A stretch of 64,000 bases of DNA, taken from contig OY759215.1 in the NCBI GenBank assembly GCA_963662175.1, forward strand, positions 47,819,213-47,883,212. The letters run 5' to 3'. Position 1 is the stretch's first letter. Every line of letters begins with the position of its first letter. Of this stretch, positions 1 to 10,990 are shown piece by piece. Both the position numbers and the translations under genes were made by a program. This DNA is from Aradus depressus. Taxonomy: Eukaryota; Arthropoda; Insecta; Hemiptera; Aradidae. The notes under the pieces are model-generated. The model worked only from the letters and a program-made list of their open reading frames with translations. It had not been told where the DNA came from and did not search any database.

Positions 1-369
1 CAGTTGTTTTGATCACTAAGCCTCCCGACTTGCGTCAGTTTATTTAGTTATTATTTTCATGTTTACCTCTCTCTCTCTCCTGCTCCACAACTGACCCCCA
101 CCACCTCGCCCCTCCCTTCATCCCCCCTCCACTCCTCATTGCCCTGGTCCACTCCTTTCCTTCTCTCAATCGGTTCTAAGAAAGCTGCCTCCATTCACCA
201 ACGCTACGATATCACTCTATCCTGTACAATTTTTCCTGGCCTCCGCCCTTCATTCGGTTTCTGTTTATTCTATATGTTTTGTTTTGTTTTATCGTATCTC
301 TATCATAATTTATATTATATTATTATTTTTTGCTGGGATCTGTTCTTTTCTTTTTTTGTCTTCTATATT
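1..369 (+). mobile_element. LINE 3'-region, upstream part (split by LTR element)
   Basis: A pyrimidine-rich, T-rich stretch without a credible gene. It resembles the T-rich 3' untranslated part seen after the LTR element at 1991-2410, and the LTR element with its 5-bp duplication sits exactly between the two, so I read both as one LINE 3' region split by the insertion. The 78-codon frame at 139-375 is hydrophobic only because of the T-richness and shows no family motif. The link to a LINE is inference from composition and position. Confidence 0.4.
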
Positions 370-825
370 TGTTAAGTCGCGAGTTGAGTGTGGGTGAGTT
401 CGGGAACACGCCGAGACAATCGATTTGTTGTTGATGAACTACATGAGTCAGTGAGCAGTTGGGCACCACGCGGGGTGGACTGAGTTCGTTGAGTTGGTCG
501 CCACGCGGGGTGGACTGAGAGTCTGGGTCGAGCCAGCACGCGGTGTACGGAATGGATTCGTCCTTATTACCACGCGGGTATAAGGTGAGTCGTTAGTTAC
601 CATGCGGAAGTGAGTTGTTTATTACCACGCGGGTATAAAGTTAGTCGTCTGTTACCAAGCACAGTAAGTGAGTGACTTGTGTAGTTCCCACGCGGTATGG
701 GACTTATTATTGAACAACTGACTTTGTGTTCGTTTCCACGCGGTTTTGTAATAAGGGTGTTGTCCAAATAAATATATCTCTTGTTCTATTCGAAGTTCTC
801 ATTTAACCTGTACCCAAACCCAACA
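370..825 (+). repeat. 5' LTR of BEL/Pao element
   Basis: 456-bp terminal repeat, identical to 1530-1985 except two substitutions near the start (about 442 and 458 in this copy). A TATAAAG element lies at 634-640 and AATAAA at 767-772, suiting promoter and polyadenylation roles. The LTR contains about nine copies of an octamer close to CCACGCGG starting near 466, 501, 536, 570, 600, 625, 655, 688 and 736. The spacing is mostly 25-35 bp. Confidence 0.93.
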
Positions 826-880
826 TGGTCCTCCGGGCCGGATTAACGCAAGTACATACAGTCCATTTTATTATTTTCAT

Positions 881-1281
881 TTGAAAAATGTCGCGAAGAA
901 AGTCAAATTAGTCGACTTAGAAAAAACAAGACCCCGCGGCACCAGCGCCGACGCCGTAGATCTTCTGCTGCTGAGAAGACTGCACCTCCCGCTACCGCGA
1001 ACGAATCCACCTGCGACGCCTCTTCTGCGCAAACTGAGCCGAGACCCGCGACTTCAGCGCCTCCAGCCTCTTTGGATGAAGCCTGCAACCCACGACCTCA
1101 ACGCACCAATTGGCCTACTCATCGCATGCCTGGACGCAAAAGTCGGCTCGGACAGCCGCCTTCCAATCCACGCGGCACTGAGATCACCACTCGCACACCA
1201 TTCGCTACACTGATGCATGTCGCCTCCGCTCCGTTCATGGACAACTTCCGCGCCTTTTCTCGCGATTCGCACGCTGCATGA
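881..1281 (+). pseudogene. BEL/Pao gag N-terminal remnant
   Basis: An ATG at 888, shortly after the 5' LTR, opens a basic start (MSRRKSN) that hits a stop after seven codons. A different frame then stays open from about 889 to the stop at 1279-1281 and encodes an Ala/Pro/Thr/Arg-rich low-complexity protein, as is usual for the N-terminus of Pao-type Gag. A one-base shift would join the two, so this is probably a frameshifted gag start. No zinc knuckle or capsid motif is visible. The neighbouring frame starting at 881 overlaps it and is more likely a shadow. Assignment as gag rests mainly on position behind the LTR. Confidence 0.5.
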
Positions 1282-1501
1282 GCTGGCTGATCGGGAGCTG
1301 CAGCGGTACCCGCTCGCGTCAGAAGTGCTCTTGAAGGAGACCTACGGGGACGACAACGCTCCACCGCAATCCTGGAAGCTGGGACGGATCACCCAGCTCT
1401 ACCCGGGGCAAGACACGATCACGCGAGTCGCGGATGTCGCAACGACCACCGGGGTTGTGCGCAGACCCCTTTCGCGACTATGCCCGCTCCCAACCCAATA
1501 A
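1217..1501 (+). pseudogene. Pao polyprotein C-terminal domain (DUF5641-like) remnant
   Basis: The last ~55 residues match the C-terminal domain that follows the integrase core in BEL/Pao polyproteins: DDNAPPQSWKLGRI (residues 45-58), then YPGQD, RV, RRPLSRLCPLP and the stop just before the polypurine tract. This hallmark is the main reason for calling the element BEL/Pao. The first 40 residues are less typical and may include the deletion junction from gag, so the ATG at 1217 is not a genuine start. The stop at 1499-1501 lies 29 bp before the 3' LTR, the normal arrangement. Confidence 0.8.
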
Positions 1502-1529
1502 TGAAGCCGAGCCTTCATGGGGGGCGGGA

Positions 1530-1985
1530 TGTTAAGTCGCGAGTTGAGTGTGGGTGAGTTCGGGAACACGCCGAGACAATCGATTTGTTGTTGATGAACT
1601 ACTTGAGTCAGTAAGCAGTTGGGCACCACGCGGGGTGGACTGAGTTCGTTGAGTTGGTCGCCACGCGGGGTGGACTGAGAGTCTGGGTCGAGCCAGCACG
1701 CGGTGTACGGAATGGATTCGTCCTTATTACCACGCGGGTATAAGGTGAGTCGTTAGTTACCATGCGGAAGTGAGTTGTTTATTACCACGCGGGTATAAAG
1801 TTAGTCGTCTGTTACCAAGCACAGTAAGTGAGTGACTTGTGTAGTTCCCACGCGGTATGGGACTTATTATTGAACAACTGACTTTGTGTTCGTTTCCACG
1901 CGGTTTTGTAATAAGGGTGTTGTCCAAATAAATATATCTCTTGTTCTATTCGAAGTTCTCATTTAACCTGTACCCAAACCCAACA
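1530..1985 (+). repeat. 3' LTR of BEL/Pao element
   Basis: 456 bp, paired with 370-825. It starts directly after the purine tract GGGGGGCGGGA and ends CCCAACA, followed by the duplicated target ATATT. It carries the same octamer array and the same AATAAA signal as the 5' copy. Confidence 0.93.
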
Positions 1986-2410
1986 ATATTGTTATTTTTA
2001 TTGCACTTAATGGATCTCTACTCTTACCCCCATTTTGATTATTCTCCTTGTTACCTGTCTATATTTACTCATTTCATACTGTTTTTTCTCTTTTCCTTTA
2101 ATTTTTGCCATTCTATTATACTTGTCTTTTCACTTCTGCTTATTATCTATTATTTCTCTGCATGCACCAATTTTTGGTTTTCCTCAGTTTCCCTCTTTTA
2201 CAAATTTATTCCTTAGGTATCTCTTCTAAGTTCTTTTTGATTACTGTTCTCATCTTTATTGTTTACTTTTATTTATTGTTTACTACTATTATTATTTGAT
2301 TTGTTACTCTGTCCAGTGACTGTCATGTTTTTATTCTTAGGGGACCTCGGTCCCAGAATACAATTTATTTTCATTTCAAATAAAATTTATTTTCATTTCA
2401 TTTCAAACCA
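1986..2410 (+). mobile_element. LINE 3' UTR with terminal hairpin, copy A
   Basis: T-rich 3' untranslated sequence ending in a short hairpin GGGAC-CTCG-GTCCC (2341-2354), then AGAATA and a degenerate CATTT/AATTT-rich tail. The same hairpin plus AGAATAA occurs at 2709-2722, 27223-27238 and, reversed, at 45704-45717, so it marks one LINE family. LINE reverse transcriptases are known to recognise 3' structures of this kind. Confidence 0.7.
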
Positions 2411-2757
2411 TCATAGTATTATGCTCGGTCGATTTATATTATCAATTTTATTTTACTTTCTTAGTTATATAGATTTTCTTTTTACTTATTCTCTTTTATT
2501 TATAAAGATACTTTTATTTATTTTTTTTCATCATAATGAAGTTGTTAATTTTATGTTTTTTCCTGTTAATTTTTTGTTTATCTATTTTTAATTGTATAGT
2601 TTTTCTCCAATGTAGCACTAATTTTATTTACCTATCTTTTTTTATTTATTTCTACTGATACCATATTTCATTGTTTCTGTTCTTTACTCTATATGTATTT
2701 ATTCTTAGGGGACCTCGGTCCCAGAATAATAAAATTTCTTTTCATTTTCATTTCAAA
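2411..2757 (+). mobile_element. LINE 3' UTR with terminal hairpin, copy B
   Basis: A second T-rich LINE tail directly behind copy A. It ends in the same hairpin (2709-2722), AGAATAA and a TTTTCATTTTCATTT tail. Apparently truncated at its 5' end; no ORF2 coding sequence is recognisable upstream. Confidence 0.65.
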
Positions 2758-2759
2758 CT

Positions 2760-2886
2760 CGGGATCATCCCTTAACGTCCCATCCGACGGACGGCACGTT
2801 TTAATTTATTTAACCTCCCAGATAAAATAAACTAAGGGCCTCGGAAGAGTTTTGAACTCACGATCTTAAGCTCAGTAAGCAAGCAT
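2760..2886 (-). mobile_element. tRNA-derived SINE (family 1), partial
   Basis: Reverse-strand partial copy of the commonest SINE in the window. It includes the CCTCCCAGATAAAATAAACTAAG block and a decayed box B (GTTTTGAACTCAC). The tRNA-like 5' end has lost its GGCGCCGGTAGCTCAG start. Confidence 0.7.
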
Positions 2887-3236
2887 AATATTATTGTACA
2901 AAGGTGTAGTGTATTAAGCTGTACGTATTTTTATGTTTCCGAGCCTCTGAATCCAAAAATTAAAAAATAATTGATGTCTGTGTGTGGGCAGGATCAACAA
3001 CCCATATAACGAATATATCCACAGAAATATTAATTTTAATTCAGACTTTCCTGAGTAATATATATTGACTAGCAGTAATACCCGGCGTTGCCCGGGGAAC
3101 TTTGACTTTTCTACTAATATCTCCTATAAGTCTTTTAAATTCTTCAACAGTACATTCATGATGATATAATTTTCAATTATTCATACGGAATAAGGCTTAT
3201 AGTCCTTCAACGTCAAACACCCCAGCTAGTAAGTTT

Positions 3237-4470
3237 TTAGGACCCCTGGGCATCACAGCGTCTTTCAACGGCGGAAACCACAGATAGTGAATACTTAGCA
3301 TCGCTGGACATCCTAGCCAGTGCGTACTTAAGAACGCTATTGACCGCAGCTAGTAAATGCCTTGCAACAGCGGACCCCACAGAGAATACATAGTTACTAC
3401 TACAACATGTGAAATTCATGCCAATCCGCTTACCCTTTAACAGTACATTCATGATGTTATAATTTTCAATTATTCATACGGAATAAGGCTTATAGTCCTT
3501 CAACTATAGAAACGCTAGTAAGTTTTTAGGACCCCTGGGCACCACAGCTAGTATGCGCCTTTCAACGGCGGAAACCACAGCTAGTGAATACTTAGCTTCG
3601 CTGGACGTCCTAGCCAGTGCGAACTTAAGAACGTTTGTGACCACAGCTAATATATGCCTTGCAACTCTGGGCACCACAGCTAGTACGTAGTTAGGAACGC
3701 TGGGCACCGCAGCTAGTATGTGCCTCGCAAGAGCGGACCCCACAGCTAGTACGAAGTTAGGAACGCTGGGCATCACAGCTAGTAAGTGCCTTGCAACAGC
3801 GGACCCCACAGCTAGTACGTAGTTAGAACCACTGGGCATCACAGCTAGTATGTGTTTTGCAACGGCGGATCCCACAGCTAGTACGTAGTTAGAAACGCTG
3901 AGCATCACAGCTAGTATGCTTTTGTAACGACGGACCCCACAGCTAGAACGTTTTTAGGAACGCTGGGCCCTACAGGTAGTAGGTGCCTTGCAACTGCGGA
4001 CCCCACAGATAGTATGTAGTTAGAACCACGGGGCATCATAGCTAGTATGAGTTTTGCAACGGCGGACCCCACAGCTAGTACCTACGTAGTTATATACGCT
4101 GGGCCACACTGCTAGCGCCTTGCAACAGCAGACCCCACAGCTAGTACGTAATTAGGAACGCTGGGCCACACTGCTAGCGCCTTGCAACAGCAGACCCCAC
4201 AGCTAGTACGTAATTAGGAACGCTGGGCATCACAGCTAGTAAATGTCTTGTAGGTGCCTTGCAACAGCGAACCCCACAGCCAGTACATAGTTAGGAACGC
4301 TGGGGCTGAGCACTACAGCTAGTAAGTGCCTTGCAACAGCGGACCCCACAGCTAGTACGATATTAGGAACGCTGGGCATCACAGCTAGTAAATGTCTTGC
4401 AACAGTGAACCCCACAGCGAATACATAGTTACTACTACTACATGTGAAATTCATGACAATCCGATTACCC
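3237..4470. repeat. 33/66-bp minisatellite in composite repeat, copy 1
   Basis: Tandem units around the motif CACAGCTAGTA, alternating between a form continuing with ACGTAGTTAGGAACGCTGGG and one continuing with TGTGCCTTGCAACAGCGGA. Because the monomer length is a multiple of three, long stop-free frames arise (minus 3504-3908 and 4236-4514). They are repeat shadows rather than genes: they start and stop where the array decays and have no flanking signals. Confidence 0.85.
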
Positions 4471-4499
4471 TTCAATGATTCAGCATTATTTTCATGCTT

Positions 4500-6150
4500 A
4501 GCCCACCCTCCCAAATTTTTAAAATGTCACGTAGTGTATTTTTTTATTTGACCATCAAGAATACTACATGTGAAATTTCGTGACGATCCAATCATCCGTT
4601 AATGCCCTATCACTATCTTCAAATTTAGGCCTACCCCCATAACCCCCCTCTCGTTCACAATTTTTTGACGTCACACACCCTATTTTTCTATTTGGCCTTT
4701 ATGAATACTTCATGTGAAATTTCGTGACAATCCGATCATCCGTTAATGACTTATCACTATACTTATACTTAGGCCCCCATCAACCCACCCTCCCGTTCAA
4801 AATTTTGTGACATATACACCCTATATTTCTATTTGGCTTTTAAGAATACTACATGTGAAATTCCATGACAATACGACCAACCGTTAATGAGCTAGCACTA
4901 TATTTATACTTAGGCCCCCCCGCCACAACCCCCCCTCCCGTAAACAATTTTGAGCCGTCACACCGCCTATTCTTCTATTTGGCCTCCAGGAATACTACAT
5001 GTGAAATTTCGTGACAATCCGATCATCCGTTAATGACTTATCACTATACTTATACTTAGGCCCCCATCAACCCACCCTCCCGTTCAAAATTTTGTGACAT
5101 ATACACCCTATATTTCTATTTGGCATTTAAGAATACTACATGTGAAATTCCATGACAATACGACCAACCGTTATTGAGCTAGCACCATATTTATACTTAG
5201 GCCCCCCCACTACCCCCCCCTCCCGTACAAAATTTTGAGCCGTTACACCGCCTATTTTTTTATTTGGTCTTCAGGAATACTACATGTGAAACTTCGTGAC
5301 AATCCGACCAACTGTTAAAGAATTAGCTCTATATTTATACTTAGGCCCCCCCACAACCCCCCCTCCCGTTCAAAACTTTGGGACGCCACACACCTTTTTT
5401 TCCTATTTGGCTTTTAAAAATACTACGTGAAATTTCATGACGATTCGCCCATTAGTTAATGAGTTAGCTCTATATTTATACTTAGGCCCCCCCACAACCC
5501 CCCCCCTCCCGTTCAAAACTTTGGGACGCCACACACCTTTTTTTCCTGTTTGGCTTTTAAAAAGACTACGTGTGAAATTTCATGACAATTCGACCATTAG
5601 TTATTATGTTAGCACTATTTATATACTTAGGCCCCCCTTACAACCCCCCCTCCCGATCAAAACTTTGGGACGCCACACACCTTATTTTTCTATTTGGCCT
5701 TCAGGAATACTCCATGTGAAATTTCGTGACAATCCGACCAACCGTTAAAGAATTAGCTCTATATTTATACTTAGGCCCCCCCACAACCCCCCCTCCCGTT
5801 CAAAACTTTGGGACGCCACACACCTTTTTTTCCTATTTGGCTTTTAAAAATACTACATGTGAAATTTCATGACGATTGGCCCATTAGTTAATGAGTTAGC
5901 TCTATATTTATACTTAGGCCCCCCTTACAACCCCCCCTCCCGATCAAAACTGTGGGACGCCACACACCTTTTTTTCCTGTTTGGCTTTTAAAAAGACTAC
6001 GTGTGAAATTTCATGACAATTTGACCATTAGTTAATGAGTTAGCACTATTTATATACTTAGGCCCCACTTACAACCCCCCCTCCCGATCAAAATTTTGGG
6101 ACGCCACATAGCCTATTATTCAATCGGGGTCAAAAGAATGCTACATGGGA
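4500..6150. repeat. ~143-bp C-rich tandem array, copy 1
   Basis: About eleven units of 142-146 bp. Each contains TACATGTGAAATTTCGTGAC, CGTTAATGA, TATACTTAGG and then an oligo-C block with CCCACAACCCCCCCTCCCG. The unit boundaries can be counted from the repeated ACATGTGAAAT. The frame at 5437-5748 spans two units and is not a gene. Confidence 0.85.
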
Positions 6151-6234
6151 AGTTTCATAAAAATCCGTCCAGCGGTTTGGGCGTGATGCTGGAACAAACA
6201 TACAAACAAACCCCGTTTCAGCTTTATTAATATA

Positions 6235-7207
6235 GACTAGCAGTAATACCCGGCGTTGCCCGGGGAACTTTGAATTTTCTCTCAATATCTCCTGTAAGTC
6301 TATTCAATCCTTCGACACCACATTCATGATGTTATAATTTTCGATTATTCATACGGAATAAGGCTTATAGTCCTTCAACTATAGTAACGCTAGTAAGTTT
6401 TTAAGACCCCTGGGCACCACAGCTAGTATGCGCCTTTCAACGGCGGAAACCCCAGCTAGTGAATACTTGGCATCGCTGGGCACCACAGATAGTAAGAAGT
6501 TAGGAACGCTGACGGCGGACCCCACATCTAGTACGTAGTTAGGAACGCTGGGCACCACAGCTAGTATGTGCCTTGCGACGGCGAACACCACATTTAGTAC
6601 GTAGTTAGGAACGCTGGGCACCACGGCTAGTATGTTCCTTGCAACAGCGGACCCCACAGCGAATACATAGTTACTACTACATGTGAAATTCATGACAATC
6701 CGATTACCCTTTAATCAATCAGCATTTTTTTATGCTTTGCCCCCCCCCCCCCCCTGTTAAATTTTTGAAGATGTCACATAGTGTATTTTTCTATTTGGCC
6801 ATCAAGAATACTACATAAAAAATTCCATGACAATCCGATCATCCGTAAATGATCTATCACTATCTTCAAATTTACGCCTACCCCACAACCCCCCTCCCGT
6901 TCAAAACTTTGGGACGCCACACACCTTTTTTTCCTTTTTGGCTTTTAAAAATACTACATGTGAAATTTCATGACAATTCGACCATTAGTTAATGAGTTAG
7001 CACTATTTATATACTTAGGCCCCCCTTACTACTCCCCCTCCCGATCAAAATTTTGGGACGCGACATAGCCTATTATTCAATCGGGCTCAAAAGAATGCTA
7101 CATGTGAAGTTTCATAAAAATCCGTCCAGCCGTATGGGCGTGATGCTGGAACAAACATACAAACACACAAACACACAAACCCCGTTTCAGCTTTATTAAT
7201 ATAGACT
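6235..7207 (+). mobile_element. Composite dispersed repeat, copy 2 (short)
   Basis: Begins with the same CTAGCAGTAATACCCGGCG directly behind the end of copy 1 and ends TTTATTAATATAGA at about 7206. The 33/66-bp array is short (6380-6690) and only about two C-rich units remain (6780-7110), so the element is about 0.97 kb against 3.2 kb for copy 1. The frames at 6379-6693 and 7098-7286 (minus) are shadows. Confidence 0.65.
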
Positions 7208-7439
7208 TAAACGTTCCGCTCAACATAGGGTACGTGACATCACCCAACACTCCTGCCAACTTCCTACTACCATCTCCAAAGCCCACTTATATTCCACATT
7301 TCTTCCTTGATAATGTTAGTAGAAACCAAACGGTAACTTATTTTATCATACATATGGAGTCTATCGAGCTCAGGATCGCCACTTAGAAATCTAGCCAAGG
7401 CACTTAGGTCAGATATTTTATTCGGGAAGATAAAAATAA

Positions 7440-8440
7440 ATTTGAGCACGTCGTCCTTCGGATTAAACTTTAGGCTATGATCGAGGGCCTTTTTGTATGT
7501 CAGGTGCTCGATAATGAGTCCTATGTTATGTAACTAAACCTAGGTAGCTAAAATTTCACTTAGGTTCAAAAAACCTTGAGCACGTCGTCCTTCGGATAGG
7601 ACTTTCCCGATATATCTAAATCTGTCTATCAGTTTTAACAAATATTAAATCTATAAACCGTTAAAAAGCAGGAAGTTTGAAGAATGGTATTTAGCCCGAC
7701 GTTTTTCGAAAAACATTTTTATTTCAATTTTTGTGTAGGATTCAGATATCCCGGTTGTTCATCAGTTTTAACAAATATTAAAACTAAAAACCGTTTAAAA
7801 GCGAGAAATTTGAAGAATGGAGTTTACCGAGCTCAGGATCGCCATTTCGAAATCTAGCCAAGTCACTTAGGTCAGATGTTTTAATCGGGAAGATAAAAAT
7901 AAATTTTAGCACGTCGTCCTTCGGTTTAGACTTTAAGCTATGATCGAGGGCCTTTTCGTATGTCGGGTACTCGATAATGAGTCGTATGTTACGTATCTAA
8001 ACCTGGGAAGTTGAAATTTCATTTACGTTAAAAATAACTTGAGCACGTCGTCCTTCGGTTTGGACTCTAAGCTATGATCGAGGGCTTTTTCGTATGTCAG
8101 GTACTCGATAATGAGTCGTATGTTACGTATCTAAACCTGGGTAGCTGAAATTTCACTTAGGTTAAAAATAAATTTGAGCACGTCGTCCTTCGGATGGGAC
8201 TTCCCCGATATATCTGAATCTGTATATCAGTTTTAACAAATATTAATACTAAAAACCGTTTAAAAGCGAGAAATTTGAAGAATGGAGTTTACCGAGCTCA
8301 GGATCGCCATTTAGAAATCTAGCCAAGTCACTTAGGTCAGATGTTTTAATCGGGAAGATAAAAATAACTTTGAGCACGTCGTCCTTCGGATGGGACTTTC
8401 CCGATACATCTGAATCTTTCTTTGGTTGACCATCTTCGTT
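7440..8440. repeat. Tandem block built from SINE-body pieces
   Basis: The segment GCACGTCGTCCTTCGG recurs at about 7445, 7579, 7909, 8043, 8177 and 8374, i.e. spacings of 134, 330, 134, 134 and 197. Each copy is followed by pieces such as CTATGATCGAGGGCC and a CAGGTACTCGATAATGAG-like segment, which match the body of SINE family 1. A second module (TTTTAACAAATATTAA through GAGCTCAGGATCGCC) is interleaved. No gene is seen. Confidence 0.7.
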
Positions 8441-8473
8441 TCTGGATGCTGCCTATCTACCAACATAGCTGTA

Positions 8474-9700
8474 TTAATTTGCAACAGCGGACACCACAGC
8501 TAGTACGAAGTTAGGAACCCTGGGCACCACATCTAGTATGTGCCTTGCAACAGCGGAACCCACAGCTAGTACGAAGTTCGGAACGCTGAGCACCACATCT
8601 AGTTTGTGCCTTGCAACAGCGGACCCCACAGGTAGTACGAAGTTCGGAAAGCTGAGCACCACATCTAGTTTGTGCCTTGCAACAGCGGACCCCACAGCTA
8701 GTACGAAGTTCGGAACGCTGAGCACCACATCTAGTATGTGCCTTGCAACAGCGGACACCACAGCTAGTACGAAGTTAGGAACCCTGGGCACCACATCTAG
8801 TATGTGCCTTGCAACAGCGGACCCCACAGCTAGTACGAAGTTCGGAACGCTGGGCAACACAGCGAGTATGAGCCTTGCAACAGCGGACCTCACAGGTAGT
8901 ACGAAGTTAGGAACGCTGAGCACCACATTCTAGTTTGTGCCTTGCAACAGCGGTCACCACAGCTAGTACGAAGTTAGGAACCCTGGGCACCACATCTAGT
9001 ATGTGCCTTGCAACAGCGGACACCACAGCTAGTACGAAGTTAGGAATGCTGAGCACCACATCTAGTATGTGCCTTGCAACAGCGGACCCCACATCTAGTA
9101 CGAAGTTAGGAACGCTGAGCACCACATCTAGTATGTGCCTTGCAACAGCGGACACCACAGCTAGTACGAAGTTAGGAACCCTGGGCACCACATCTAGTTT
9201 GTGCCTTGCAACAGCGGACCCCACAGCTAGTATGAAGTTAGGAACGCTGAGCACCACATCTAGTTTGTGCCTCGCAACAGCGGACACCACAGCTAGTACG
9301 AAGTTAGGAACGCTGGGCAACACAGCTAGTAAGTGTTTTGTAACAGCGGACCCCACAGCTAGTACGAAGTTAGGAACCCTGGGCACCACATCTAGTATGT
9401 GCCTTGCAACAGCGGACCCCACAGCTAGTACGAAGTTAGGAACGCTGAGCACCACATCTAGTTTGTGCCTTGCAACAGCGGACACCACAGCTAGTACGAA
9501 GTTAGGAACCCTGGGCACCACATCTAGTATGTGCCTTGCAACAGCGGACCCCACAGCTAGTACGAAGTTCGGAACGCTGGGCAACACAGCTAGTAAGTGT
9601 TTTGGAACAGCGGACCCCATAGATACTACATAGTTAGGAACGCTGGGCATCACAGCTAGTAAATGTCTTGCAACAGTGAACCCCACAGCGAATACATAGT
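8474..9700. repeat. 66-bp higher-order minisatellite, copy 3
   Basis: The cleanest array: about eighteen 66-bp units, each made of two diverged 33-bp halves (CACAGCTAGTACGAAG and CACATCTAGTATGTGCC types). Both strands stay open over most of the array: minus 8474-8926 and 8907-9725 (272 codons), plus 8538-8933 and 8935-9633 (232 codons). Simultaneous openness on both strands is explained by the period being a multiple of three without stops, so I do not call proteins. Confidence 0.9.
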
Positions 9701-9789
9701 TACTACTACTACATGTGAAATTCATGACAATCCGATTGCCCTTTAATCATTCAGCATTATTTTTATGCTTAGCCCCCCCCCCCCTCCAA

Positions 9790-10990
9790 ATTTTTAAGAT
9801 GTCACATAGTGTATTTTTCTATTTGGCCATCAAGAATACTACATGTGAAATTCTATGACAATCCAATCATCCGTTAATGACCTATCACTATCTTCAAATT
9901 TAGGCCTACCCCCATAACCCCCCTCCCGTTCACAATTTTTTGATGTCAAACACCCTATTTTTCTATTTGGCCTTTATGAATACTACATGTGAAATTTCGT
10001 GACAATCCGATCATCGGTTAATGACTTATCACTATACTTATACTTAGGCCCCCATCAATCCATCCTCCCGTTCAAAATTTTGTGACTTATACACCCTATA
10101 TTGGCTTTTAAGAATACTACATGTGAAATTCCATGACAATACGACCACCCGTTAATGAGCTACCACTATATTTATACTTAGCCCCCCCCCCCCCCCCCCC
10201 CACAACCCCCCCTCCCGTTCAAAACTTTGGGTCGCCACACACCTTTTTTTTTTACTACATGTGAAACTTCGTGACAACGCGACCACCCGTTAATGAGCTA
10301 GCTCTATATTTATACTTAGGCCCCCCCACAACCCCCCCTCCCGTTCAAAACTTTGGGAAGCCACACACCTTATTTTTTTATTTGGCCTTCAGGAATACTA
10401 CATGGGAAATTTCGTGACAATACGATCAACCGTTAATGAGCTAGCTCTATATTTATACTTATCCCCCCCCCCCCCTCAACCCCCCCACCCGTTCAAAACT
10501 TTGGGACACCACACATCTTATTTTTCTATTTGGCCTTCAGGAATACTACATGGGAAATTTCGTGACAATACGATCAACCGTTAATGAGCTAGCTCTATAT
10601 TTATACTTAGCCCCCCCCCTCAACCCCCCCTCCCATTTAAAATTTTGGGACGCCACACACAATATTTTTCAATTTGGCCTTTAAGAATACTACATGTGAA
10701 ATTTCATGACAATCTGATCATCCGTTAAAGATCTATCACTATATTTATATTTAGGCCTACGCCCACAACCCCCCCTTCCATTTAAAATTTTGGGACGCCA
10801 CACACAATATTTTTCATATTGGCCTTTAAGAATACTACATGTGAAATTTCGTGACAATCCGACCAACCGTTAATGAGGTAGGACTATTTATATACTTAGG
10901 CCCCCCTTACGACCCCCCCTACCGTTCAAAATTTTGGGACGCCACATAGCCTATTATTCAATCGGGCTCAAAAGAATGGCTACATGTGAA
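9790..10990. repeat. ~143-bp C-rich tandem array, copy 3
   Basis: About eight units of the same C-rich repeat as at 4500-6150, with C runs up to about 19 (10183-10201). The frame at 10402-10584 is a shadow. Confidence 0.85.

Larger units (their letters stand above)
370..1985 (+). mobile_element. Non-autonomous BEL/Pao LTR retrotransposon
   Basis: Complete element of 1616 bp: a 456-bp LTR, a 704-bp internal region, and a 456-bp LTR. LTRs start TGTTAAGTCG and end CCCAACA, and differ at only two positions that I can find. The flanks carry a perfect 5-bp target duplication ATATT (365-369 and 1986-1990). A primer-binding-type segment starting TGGTCC follows the 5' LTR at 826 and a purine tract (1519-1529) precedes the 3' LTR. 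The internal region keeps the 5' end of gag and the C-terminal piece of the Pao polyprotein, and has lost protease, RT, RNase H and the integrase core. It therefore must have been mobilised by a full-length relative. The low LTR divergence implies recent insertion. Confidence 0.93.
3069..6233 (+). mobile_element. Composite dispersed repeat, copy 1
   Basis: Starts CTAGCAGTAATACCCGGCG and ends in an ACAAACAAACCCCGTTTC-type segment followed by TTTATTAATATAGA. Between the ends sit two internal tandem arrays. The 3' end resembles the ends of many arthropod RTE-like or SINE-like retroposons (TTTCATAAAAATCCGTCCAG), but I cannot assign a class. Copy 2 follows immediately and copy 3 ends at about 11073, with the same order of modules and very different array lengths. 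Confidence 0.65.

Noticed and set aside
466..743. CCACGCGG array considered as a CRISPR-like repeat-spacer series
   Set aside because: Octamer repeats with 17-40-bp spacers sit inside both LTRs of a retrotransposon, identical in the two copies.
1119..1364. 81-codon minus-strand frame inside the BEL/Pao internal region
   Set aside because: Antisense shadow of GC-rich gag and pol remnants on the plus strand.
3504..3908. 134-codon minus-strand frame with 22-residue repeats
   Set aside because: Same minisatellite as above in an earlier copy; the frame is a consequence of the repeat period.
3237..4470. CRISPR-like array
   Set aside because: Units are contiguous and diverge gradually, without unique spacers; no cas-like genes; eukaryotic context.
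8907..9725. 272-codon open frame on the minus strand
   Set aside because: Lies entirely in the 66-bp minisatellite, has an equally open plus-strand partner, and no start context, flanking signals or family motifs.
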